NCBI GenBank assembly: GCA_023229465.1
Contig: JALNZE010000009.1
Coordinates: 1 to 64,000 of the forward strand
Direction: 5' to 3'
Length of the DNA: 64,000 bases
DNA from: Chitinophagaceae bacterium
GTDB lineage: Bacteria; Bacteroidota; Bacteroidia; Chitinophagales; Chitinophagaceae
Part shown: piece by piece, positions 36,496-44,381 of the stretch
How the letters are laid out: each line of letters starts with the position of its first letter
Position numbering within the stretch: the first letter of the stretch is position 1
Program-made: the position numbers and the translations under genes
The notes under the pieces: generated by a model
Told to the model about the DNA's origin: nothing
Database searches by the model: none
Seen by the model: the letters and a program-made list of their open reading frames with translations, nothing else

Positions 36496-37446
36496 TTATT
36501 TACGTAAACCGGTATTGCCGCCGGAAGCAGACATTTGCTTTTCGAGGGAATATTTATAGCGCTTAACCGATCTAACCAGCGCCTCGCATATCTCAAGCTG
36601 TCCATCCCCGCTATTCAGGTAGTCTTCTTCTTCGGGGTTAGAGATAAAGCCGGTTTCTACTAATACAGCCGGCATGGCCACTGCCTGCAGCACCCAGATG
36701 CCTTTTTGTCTTTGTTTGGCTTCCCGGCTGATACGGCCCACTTTCTGAAATTCTTCTTCAATGGTTAAGGCCAGGGTGGCGCTCCTCGAAAAATAAGTCT
36801 GCGTTTTCATGTTAATGATCATCATCCTGGCCGGATCATTCGGATTAAAATCCTTCAGTTCTTTGGCAGATACACTGTCCAGGTACATGTCTTCATTTTC
36901 GCTGAGGGCCGCTTTGGCCGCATCTGATTTTCCTACCCCATAAATAAATGTCTCGGTACCTTTCGCGGGGTTGGGCGTTGTCCAGTAGCGGTATTCTTTC
37001 ACTTTTGTCCTATAGGCCTTTTTTTTCTTGCCCTTTCCTTTGTACCTGGTTACCTCCCTGTATCCGATAAATTCGCTGTGTTTTATATCGCCACCGCCAC
37101 TATTCACATGAATACATATAAAAAGATCTCCTTTTTCGCGGTTAGCAATCTGTGCCTTGCGCGTAACCGGATCAAAAATATCAGTACGCCTTGTCATATA
37201 GGTCTCCACATCCGGCATCTCATCGCGCAGCATTTGTTCCAGTTTCAGGGCAATGGACAGGCTAATATCTTTTTCAGTAGAATAACGGCCGGAAGCGCCA
37301 TGGTCCTCGCCGCCATGCCCTGCATCAATAATGATTTTTCTGAGCGCCTGTTTTTGTACGGGTTTTACAGGGTCGGAAACGAAAGAAGTGAGGACCAGCG
37401 TGCAAAAACTTAACAAAAACAAAGCAGCATATTTTCTTATCATCAT
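36496..37446 (-). CDS. Secreted N-acetylmuramoyl-L-alanine amidase (Amidase_3)
   Basis: Residues 1-25 form a signal peptide. The zinc amidase motifs are IIDAGHGGEDHGASG (His near 43) and FICIHVNSGGG (His of the IHxN motif), plus PAVLVETGFISNPEEE near residue 275 with the catalytic Glu. Two Lys-rich stretches (KGKGKKKKAYRTK) flank an insert of about 70 residues between motifs, longer than in short amidases. It splits septal or side-chain peptidoglycan in the periplasm. It is the first gene of the minus-strand run, 66 bp upstream of mlaD, and divergent from lptD. Confidence 0.9.
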   Translation of the reverse strand: MMIRKYAALFLLSFCTLVLTSFVSDPVKPVQKQALRKIIIDAGHGGEDHGASGRYSTEKDISLSIALKLEQMLRDEMPDVETYMTRRTDIFDPVTRKAQIANREKGDLFICIHVNSGGGDIKHSEFIGYREVTRYKGKGKKKKAYRTKVKEYRYWTTPNPAKGTETFIYGVGKSDAAKAALSENEDMYLDSVSAKELKDFNPNDPARMMIINMKTQTYFSRSATLALTIEEEFQKVGRISREAKQRQKGIWVLQAVAMPAVLVETGFISNPEEEDYLNSGDGQLEICEALVRSVKRYKYSLEKQMSASGGNTGLRK

Positions 37447-37498
37447 ATCATTTCGTTAAAGGATTTTACCAGGAATAGCTTTTACACAGCTAAGACCT

Positions 37499-37506
37499 TA
37501 TTTTTG
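37499..37506 (+). promoter_or_regulatory. -7 box (TATTTTTG) of lptD
   Basis: TATTTTTG matches TAnnTTTG exactly. It lies 12 nt before the ATG at 37518, implying a nearly leaderless mRNA and favouring ATG 37518 over GTG 37512 as the start. Confidence 0.4.
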
Positions 37507-37517
37507 CCCCTGTGAAT

Positions 37518-40235
37518 ATGTATACACTCAGTAAAATTAACGTAAAAACAAGCTTTGGTATTGTTGCAGCGGCATATTTACTCATATTAACATTTCATGT
37601 TCAGGCTTCATCACCCGCGCTGGTAAGTTTCGGCGCTTTTGTACAAAAAAATGATACGGTTCCCGTTATAACGAAAAAAGATACGATTTCTGTGGTACCT
37701 GCAAAATTGTTTCCATCCGATTCTTCCTCAAACAACAGGGGTATAACGGATTCGGTGGTTAGGGTTGATACTTTATTGTCTATGTCTAAAGACTCGGTGG
37801 ATGCCATTATTAAATACCATGCGGAAGATTCGGGGATCATGATCATGTCTACCAAACAATTATTCCTTTATGGTAAGGCTAAAACGGATTATAAGGACCT
37901 AAACCTGGAGGCGGCCACCATACAGTACGACCAGGAATCGCAAACAGTAAAAGCCTATGGCGCACTTGATTCAACCGGTAATCCGCTTAGCAAGCCACAG
38001 TTTACCCAGGGTGAAATGAAAACGGTAAGTGATTCTATTTTTTACAGTCTGCAAAAAGGGAAGGGGCTTACTAAAAATACTTTTTTTCAGGAAGGAGAAA
38101 TATTTCTGAATGCCCGGCTATTAAAAAAAGTTAATTCGGAAGAAGTATTTGCACAGGATGCCCGTTTTACTACCTGCAACCTGGATACCCCACACTTCGC
38201 TTTCCGTGCCAAAAGAATGAAGATCGTGAATAATAAACTGGGCGTAACAGGACGTGTATATCCTGAGATCGAATCGGTACCCATACCAGTGGTCTTTGTA
38301 CCCTTTGCATTAATTCCCTTAAATCGCGCCCGTCATTCAGGGGTTTTATTTCCCGCATTTACTACCAGTGAGGATTTTGGATTGGGACTGGAAGGATTGG
38401 GCTATTATAAAGTGATTAATGAATATGTGGATGTTACCACAAGGGCCAATATCTATTCGTATGGGGGATGGAACCTGAACCTGAATTCAAAATATATACA
38501 GCGATATAAGTTAATGGGGAATGTGAATATTTCATTCCAGAGCACGAAAACCCTTAACAGGAGCAGCTTTTCGAAGGATGAGTTTTCCAGTTCCAAATCA
38601 TATATGATTAACTGGACGCATAGCCGCGATAACAGGGCCAGGCCGGGTAGCAGTTTCTCTGCCAATGTAAATTTTGGTAGTACAAAGTATAACCAGTCAT
38701 TACTGAATAATCCTTTTCAGAATTACCAGAACCGGTTAAGTTCTTCTATTAATTATTCGAAAGACTGGAGAGGAAAATATAATTTATCACTCAATATCAA
38801 CCATAGCCAGAACAGTGTTTCGCGGTTGGTGAATATGAATTTACCTACGGCAAATTTTAATATGGTTACCCAATATCCTTTTCAGCAAAAAGACCAGGTA
38901 GGCGCCGGTAAATGGTACGAAAAAATAGGTATTGGCTATAGTGGCAATATTCAGAACCAGTTATCTTTTTATGATACAGCGTTTAACTTTAAAAGACTGA
39001 TGGATACGATACAATGGGGCGCTCAACATAATATCCCTATTACCTTATCCATCCCTTCTTTGGGCGCCATCAACTTATCGCCCAGTATTTCTTTTGAAGA
39101 ACGCTGGTATGGACAAAAAATATTAAAAAACTGGAATCCATTAACCAATAGAGTTGACACGACTATTAAAAAGGGGTTTTATACGGCCCGTCAAATGAGT
39201 TTTGGTATGGGTATTAATACCAGGATATTTGGTACCTATCAGTTTAAACCAACCAGTAAGGTAATGGCCATACGGCATGAGATCCGCCCCTCTGTAAGTG
39301 TTAGTTATAAACCGGATTTTGCCGCGAAATATTATTACACAATGAAGGTAGATACCAGCGGACGTGCCCTGCGATTTTCACAATTTGACGGGGGCATTAT
39401 CGGACCTTTTTCTGAGGGATCTTTTGGAGGTATTGGATTTGGTATTGATAATTTACTTGAAATGAAAGTGAAGGATAAGAATGATACCAGTGCACAGGCG
39501 CCGGGTAAAAAAGTGAAACTGATAGACGGATTTGGTTTTAATTCATCGTATAATTTATTGGCCGATAGCTTTGCTTTGGGTAATTTTTCTTTGTATGCAA
39601 GAAGTACTTTGTTTGAAAAGGTAAATATTTCCGCTTCTGCCAGCCTGGATCCTTATGATGTAGATAATAAAGGGTATCGTATTAAATCTATTCTTTGGGA
39701 TCCCCGTAGGTTTAAGTTTGGAAGAATCACCAGCGGAAACCTGGCTGTCTCTACCTCATTTACCAGTAAATCAAAAGACGGTAAGGAGGATAAAAACAGG
39801 GCGCTGCCCGTTGACCCTTTTATGACGCCGGATGAACAGCAACGCCAGTTACAATATGCCCGTTCTAACCCCGCGGAATTCACGGATTTTAATATACCCT
39901 GGAGCCTGAGTCTTTCTTACTCTTTAAATTTCTTCAGAATTATGAAGCCTGATTACAGTGGGTTTGAAACACAGACTTCTTCAACGGTTAATTTCAATGG
40001 CGACTTTAGCCTTACGCCAAAATGGAAATTAGGGGGTACGGGTTATTATGATGTAAGCAAAAATTCATTACAACAACTGAGCGCCTTTATCACCCGCGAA
40101 ATGCATTGCTGGCAATTATCCATCAACGTTACGCCAATAGGATTGTACCGGTCATTTAATATTACCCTTAGTCCTAAATCCGGTATCCTACGTGATCTTA
40201 AGATTAACCGAAGCAGAACATTCTCCAGTTATTGA
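37518..40235 (+). CDS. lptD: LptD-like outer-membrane LPS-assembly protein
   Basis: The 905-residue protein has a signal-anchor/signal peptide (FGIVAAAYLLILTFHVQA), an OstA-like periplasmic domain (about 110-240: KQLFLYGKAKTDYKDLNLEAA, DARFTTCNLDTPHFAFRAKRM), and a C-terminal beta-barrel of about 600 residues with aromatic strand ends. This is the Bacteroidota LptD form, which inserts lipopolysaccharide into the outer leaflet. The start ATG 37518 is chosen by the promoter position. Its last 7 bp overlap the convergent plsC gene. Confidence 0.85.
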   Translation: MYTLSKINVKTSFGIVAAAYLLILTFHVQASSPALVSFGAFVQKNDTVPVITKKDTISVVPAKLFPSDSSSNNRGITDSVVRVDTLLSMSKDSVDAIIKYHAEDSGIMIMSTKQLFLYGKAKTDYKDLNLEAATIQYDQESQTVKAYGALDSTGNPLSKPQFTQGEMKTVSDSIFYSLQKGKGLTKNTFFQEGEIFLNARLLKKVNSEEVFAQDARFTTCNLDTPHFAFRAKRMKIVNNKLGVTGRVYPEIESVPIPVVFVPFALIPLNRARHSGVLFPAFTTSEDFGLGLEGLGYYKVINEYVDVTTRANIYSYGGWNLNLNSKYIQRYKLMGNVNISFQSTKTLNRSSFSKDEFSSSKSYMINWTHSRDNRARPGSSFSANVNFGSTKYNQSLLNNPFQNYQNRLSSSINYSKDWRGKYNLSLNINHSQNSVSRLVNMNLPTANFNMVTQYPFQQKDQVGAGKWYEKIGIGYSGNIQNQLSFYDTAFNFKRLMDTIQWGAQHNIPITLSIPSLGAINLSPSISFEERWYGQKILKNWNPLTNRVDTTIKKGFYTARQMSFGMGINTRIFGTYQFKPTSKVMAIRHEIRPSVSVSYKPDFAAKYYYTMKVDTSGRALRFSQFDGGIIGPFSEGSFGGIGFGIDNLLEMKVKDKNDTSAQAPGKKVKLIDGFGFNSSYNLLADSFALGNFSLYARSTLFEKVNISASASLDPYDVDNKGYRIKSILWDPRRFKFGRITSGNLAVSTSFTSKSKDGKEDKNRALPVDPFMTPDEQQRQLQYARSNPAEFTDFNIPWSLSLSYSLNFFRIMKPDYSGFETQTSSTVNFNGDFSLTPKWKLGGTGYYDVSKNSLQQLSAFITREMHCWQLSINVTPIGLYRSFNITLSPKSGILRDLKINRSRTFSSY

Positions 40236-41008
40236 TGCTCATATTGCGCATAGTGGTCCCACATCAGCCTGAATAATTTTTCTTTCAGGTCATCCGCGGA
40301 AATATCCGTTGAAGAAACTGCCGGCAAAAAATGCATGTCAAGTGTGTGTGGAAACAGGTAGAAGAATTTATGGGCAGGCAATACTTTTTTGGTATGGAAG
40401 AGGATAACGGGAAGGATGGGTTTTTTAGTATCCACTGCTAATCGGAATGCGCCATCGTAAAATGATTTCAGGGGATTATTTGTTCGGTTCCTGGTACCTT
40501 CCGGATAGATCAGCATATCTAAACCGAGAGCCAGCATGCATTTCATTTCTTCATAACTTTTTCTCCTGCTCGCATCGCTTTTTCTGTCAACCAATACACT
40601 TCCAAAAGAGTAAATCCATCCAAAAATGGGTATTTTGGTAAAGCTTTTTTTGGCGATGGTTTTATTGGCTCTTGGCATAAAAGGCGTACTAACCGGAACA
40701 TCCATCAAACTATTGTGGTTACACACCACAATATAATTGGTATGGGCCACAAAATTTTCTTTGCCCCTGATCCGGATAGGGCAGCCGATCAAATGCAGGT
40801 ATATCCACATCCAGCCACGCGAAACCAACCTATGCCAGCGGGCTTTGGCAGGCTCTTCTAACATAAAACAGGGTATATAAAACCAGATGGCAATGACCAG
40901 TGTTGCAATAAAAAGAATCATCGCATAGAATGCCCAGATACGTGCGAATATTTCTTTCCAGATGGGCGAAGGTATTTTTGTATTGTCTATTTTATTAGTA
41001 GGCTGCAT
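40229..41008 (-). CDS. plsC: 1-acyl-sn-glycerol-3-phosphate acyltransferase (PlsC)
   Basis: The 259-residue enzyme has an N-terminal membrane segment (FYAMILFIATLVIAIWFYI), the acyltransferase HX4D motif VCNHNSLMDVP, and the EGTR block IYPEGTRNR. It adds the second acyl chain in phospholipid synthesis. The length is normal. It is convergent with lptD and lies 30 bp downstream of ung on the same strand. Confidence 0.9.
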   Translation of the reverse strand: MQPTNKIDNTKIPSPIWKEIFARIWAFYAMILFIATLVIAIWFYIPCFMLEEPAKARWHRLVSRGWMWIYLHLIGCPIRIRGKENFVAHTNYIVVCNHNSLMDVPVSTPFMPRANKTIAKKSFTKIPIFGWIYSFGSVLVDRKSDASRRKSYEEMKCMLALGLDMLIYPEGTRNRTNNPLKSFYDGAFRLAVDTKKPILPVILFHTKKVLPAHKFFYLFPHTLDMHFLPAVSSTDISADDLKEKLFRLMWDHYAQYEHQ

Positions 41009-41037
41009 TGGTTGATAATCTTATAAATATAATCCGG

Positions 41038-41712
41038 TTAATGTTGTGTCCAGTTTATCGGCTCCCGCCCTTGCTTTCGTAAAATTTCATTGGTTCTGCT
41101 AAAATGTTTGCAACCAAAAAATCCCTTATCGGCACTAAAAGGTGAGGGGTGTGCCGCTTTTAAAACAAAGTGTTTGGTTTCGTCGATCAGTACCTGTTTC
41201 TCCTGTGCGAATTTTCCCCATAATAAAAATACGATGCCTGTTTTGTTGCCTGATATTTTTCTGATCACGGCATCTGTAAAATCCATCCAGCCAATCTTAG
41301 CATGACTTGCGGGCTCATTTGCCCTAACGGTAAGGATGGCATTTAATAAAAAAACGCCCTGCTTTGCCCAATGTACCAGGTTACCCGATTTTGGAATGGG
41401 CATACCAATATCGGTATGCAGTTCTTTATAAATATTTTGTAAGGAAGGAGGCGTGGCAATGCCATCCGGTACAGAAAAACTGAGCCCATGTGCCTGTCCG
41501 TAACCATGATAGGGATCCTGACCCAGTATCACTACTTTAACATCAGTAAAAGGGGTAGTGTTGAATGCATTAAAAATAAGTTGCCCCGGCGGATATACGG
41601 TGGCCCCACTTGCTTTTTCGGTTTTTAAATGTGCGGCCACTTGTAAGAAATAAGGCTTGGTAAATTCAGGCTTTAATATTTCCTTCCAACTGGGTTCAAT
41701 TTTTACATCCAT
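41038..41712 (-). CDS. ung: Uracil-DNA glycosylase (Ung, family 1)
   Basis: The 224-residue enzyme carries the water-activating motif GQDPYHGYGQAHGLSFSV and the Leu-loop motif HPSPFSADKGFFGC. It removes uracil from DNA in base-excision repair. No domain is missing. Upstream of its start lies a heptamer repeat (41752-41777). Confidence 0.95.
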   Translation of the reverse strand: MDVKIEPSWKEILKPEFTKPYFLQVAAHLKTEKASGATVYPPGQLIFNAFNTTPFTDVKVVILGQDPYHGYGQAHGLSFSVPDGIATPPSLQNIYKELHTDIGMPIPKSGNLVHWAKQGVFLLNAILTVRANEPASHAKIGWMDFTDAVIRKISGNKTGIVFLLWGKFAQEKQVLIDETKHFVLKAAHPSPFSADKGFFGCKHFSRTNEILRKQGREPINWTQH

Positions 41713-41751
41713 TTTTTTGCTGGTTGCTAAGGGTATGCGAATGTAGTGAAA

Positions 41752-41777
41752 GGAGTTTGGAGTTAGGAGTTTGGAGT
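41752..41777. repeat. Heptamer tandem repeat (GGAGTTT-GGAGTTA-GGAGTTT-GGAGT)
   Basis: Three full 7-nt units plus five bases. It fills part of the 71-bp gap between the ung start and the stop of the T9SS type B gene. The same unit family overlaps the S9 peptidase stop at 27644-27662. Confidence 0.7.
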
Positions 41778-41783
41778 GGTGGG

Positions 41784-43469
41784 CTATCGGATGATGGTAA
41801 CAGTTCCGCCTATGGGAGGAAGGTTAGGTCCGGGTTTGATTACATAATAATAAGTAGCCACCGGTTGATCTATGCCATTAATTTTTCCATCCCATGGTTT
41901 TGGGTAGCCAACGGTTTTAATTAATAATTGTCCCAAACGATTATAGATGGCAACCGTGCATTCGGGATACAATGATAATAGGGGAATTTCCCATTCATCA
42001 TGAATGCCATCCTTATTGGGAGAGAATGCATTGGGAGGGGAGATGATCGCTTCATTGATCACCACAGTTACAGCATTTATCACAGCACAGCCACCTATCG
42101 TTGTTGCTTTAATATAGTAAGTGCCATTTAGGTTAATCGAATGAGGATTACTAAGTGGCCGTGTGGTTAACCTATCTTCCCAATAACTGATAACAAGTCC
42201 GCCGGTACTACCTTTTATCGCTTCCAGGAGATTGATAGTGGCGGGTCTTGTAACAGGTGCAGGATCTGTAACAGTAAAATCCGGCAAACCATCTACCTGG
42301 ATGGTGATCGGTTTCATGGTGGTACATCCCTCTTTATTTTCAGCTTTTATATAATAGGTACCACTTTTAATAATCTGTTTGGGTGCGGGAATATAATAGT
42401 TAAGGCCAGGGTCCGTAAAATAAGAAAGTCTAAGCCCTGGCGTACTTCCGGTAGTTATGAATTTTGAAGTGAGATCAAACGGGGTTGATACACAGGATTT
42501 AATCACCGTGTTGGGTAGTTTCAGCTCAAGTTCTTCGCTGGAATAAGCGATGGTGGTATATACGGTATCTATGCATCCCTGATCGGGATAAGGGGTTATT
42601 TCAACCGCAAAAACGGTTCCCTGTTGCGGTATCGGAAACAGTGGCAAGGTAATTTCCTTACCAACTATTTTTGAAAAATCAGCATTGAACCAACGATACC
42701 CGCTAAAACCAAAAGGGGCGGTAAGTAGTTGTGATGAGGAACTGCCACAAGCCGTATTTCCGGAAATGGGTGAGGAGCAGTTTTCATTTACATCCAGGTA
42801 CGCATAACCAAAATGGCCACCTCTCGTGCAATCGTTAGTAGTAAATTCCAACCGTATGGTTCTGCCCGCATAGCCGGATAGCTTGATGGTTACGGGTGTC
42901 CATGGTTTATAATAAACATTACTGTCACTTAAGATAGACAATTTAAAGCCGGGCAAATTAGCGGAGGCTGTATAGGAAAAGGAACTGCAGCCGATATATT
43001 TGTCATTACTCACATCAAACACATTGGCTGTAAATTTGGGCTGTTCAAATTCTTCGTGATTCGGATTTTGAAATACTACTGCATAGTTATAGATGATGCT
43101 ATAGTTATTATCATTATCCGGAATATTAAATGTGTAGCTAACCTGCTCTGCCTGGTTCTTGGTTTCTTTATTGCCCAGCCGGATTGAATAGCCACTGCCA
43201 TTGGGACAATTAATTGGAAAATCACCATATGGATCCATTACCTGTGGGGTACTTACATCGTTAAGTGTATGCCGGCCAGGACTTGGTGTTGAAGGAATAA
43301 CAGTAATTTCTCCGGTTCGGCTAATGTTACCGATACCGCATTGCCAGTAATTAAAATTACCTGCTTCAAATCCAATATTTACAGGGCATTGGGCAATACT
43401 GATCATGGCTTGAAAAAGACATACACTGCTGAGCAGCCATGGCATGAATTTTCTTTGCATTCGGTTCAT
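41784..43469 (-). CDS. Secreted protein with T9SS type B (gliding-motility) C-terminal domain
   Basis: The signal peptide is residues 1-27 (ends SIAQ). Residues about 30-215 are a lectin-like or CBM-like beta domain (SGYAGRTIRLEFTTNDCTRGG); 230-460 hold Ig-like repeats with Cys pairs. The last ~85 residues (ISPPNAFSPNKDGIHDEWEI, then VAIYNRLGQLLIKT) are the type B sorting domain of gliding-motility-associated proteins, exported by T9SS and carried on the cell surface. Function of the passenger is unknown. Confidence 0.8.
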   Translation of the reverse strand: MNRMQRKFMPWLLSSVCLFQAMISIAQCPVNIGFEAGNFNYWQCGIGNISRTGEITVIPSTPSPGRHTLNDVSTPQVMDPYGDFPINCPNGSGYSIRLGNKETKNQAEQVSYTFNIPDNDNNYSIIYNYAVVFQNPNHEEFEQPKFTANVFDVSNDKYIGCSSFSYTASANLPGFKLSILSDSNVYYKPWTPVTIKLSGYAGRTIRLEFTTNDCTRGGHFGYAYLDVNENCSSPISGNTACGSSSSQLLTAPFGFSGYRWFNADFSKIVGKEITLPLFPIPQQGTVFAVEITPYPDQGCIDTVYTTIAYSSEELELKLPNTVIKSCVSTPFDLTSKFITTGSTPGLRLSYFTDPGLNYYIPAPKQIIKSGTYYIKAENKEGCTTMKPITIQVDGLPDFTVTDPAPVTRPATINLLEAIKGSTGGLVISYWEDRLTTRPLSNPHSINLNGTYYIKATTIGGCAVINAVTVVINEAIISPPNAFSPNKDGIHDEWEIPLLSLYPECTVAIYNRLGQLLIKTVGYPKPWDGKINGIDQPVATYYYVIKPGPNLPPIGGTVTIIR

Positions 43470-43563
43470 AATAGCACCATTTGATCAGATGGTGTATTCT
43501 AAAGTTAAGAAAACCAGGCAGATTACCGGCAAATAGATAATGCGAAAGAATAGGTGCCTGAGA

Positions 43564-43992
43564 TCAGTTTAGCTTATTAAAATAACTGAGTACAGAAATC
43601 CATCCTTTCTCTTCCGTTAAACTGATTTTATTGTCCAATACATACTTTTTAATGCTGGCTGATTTGGCCGAGAGTTCAGGAGAGGTCCTGGTAAAAAGAG
43701 AATCCAGGGATTGCTGATTAAGACGGATGGAAACGGGGTTTCCGTTGTTTAATAAACCGGTATTACTATAACTGACCACCTTATATACCAGCGAAAATTC
43801 TGAGTTGGCGCCTTCTTTGGTGAAAACTTTCAGTAGGGCCAGTTTGCCCTGTACCAGGCTGCTTTCAAAAGAGGTAGGAGAAACAGTTGTTGATTGTGAC
43901 TTTTTTGCAGTAGATACTGATGAATCAGTTTGCGCATTGACTATGATGGCACAGGTAAGAAAAAAGGGTATAAAAATAAAAATGCGGTTCAT
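43564..43992 (-). CDS. Small secreted protein of unknown function
   Basis: The 142-residue protein has a signal peptide (FIFIPFFLTCAIIVNAQ) and a Ser/Thr-rich linker (SSVSTAKKSQSTTVS). The rest is a mixed alpha-beta domain with no recognisable motif, ending ISVLSYFNKLN. It lies 94 bp upstream of the T9SS type B gene on the same strand. Confidence 0.55.
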   Translation of the reverse strand: MNRIFIFIPFFLTCAIIVNAQTDSSVSTAKKSQSTTVSPTSFESSLVQGKLALLKVFTKEGANSEFSLVYKVVSYSNTGLLNNGNPVSIRLNQQSLDSLFTRTSPELSAKSASIKKYVLDNKISLTEEKGWISVLSYFNKLN

Positions 43993-44381
43993 AGATGAGT
44001 GGTAGGCTGGTGGTTAAAAAAAAGATTCCCGGGTACCGTTCTAACTGCAAAGTTACTGAAAAGCAGCAAATACTGTTACCATCTGCCGGGTATGCATCCC
44101 GCTACCTCATTTTTAAAGATAGGTATTGTGTAAAAATTACAATACTAATGCAGCATATCCATCAAATTGATAGTCTTTTCATTCGTAATCTTTCGGGTAC
44201 AACTGCCAGCAAAATGTCTTTTTAAGGGATTTGGTATCCCCCAAAATGGCTCATTTTATTATAAGCTGAAATTTTTTAATGTTTTTTTAGGAAAACAAAA
44301 AAAGTATACTAAATTTGAATCTGTAATGTGTATAAAATACACATTTATAGGTTATATTATATTCAGATTTTCGTTTGCCAT
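43993..44381. other. Divergent intergenic region before the amylase
   Basis: No gene is seen in 389 bp. It contains the possible promoter box at 44310-44317 for the amylase and a small GGGAT/ATCCC hairpin near 44225. No operator is obvious. Confidence 0.4.
44310..44317 (+). promoter_or_regulatory. -7 box (TAAATTTG) of the starch locus
   Basis: TAAATTTG matches TAnnTTTG exactly and lies 64 nt before the amylase ATG. A T-rich block lies about 25 nt upstream but no TTG is in place. It is the best candidate to drive the amylase-susCDEF unit. Confidence 0.45.
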
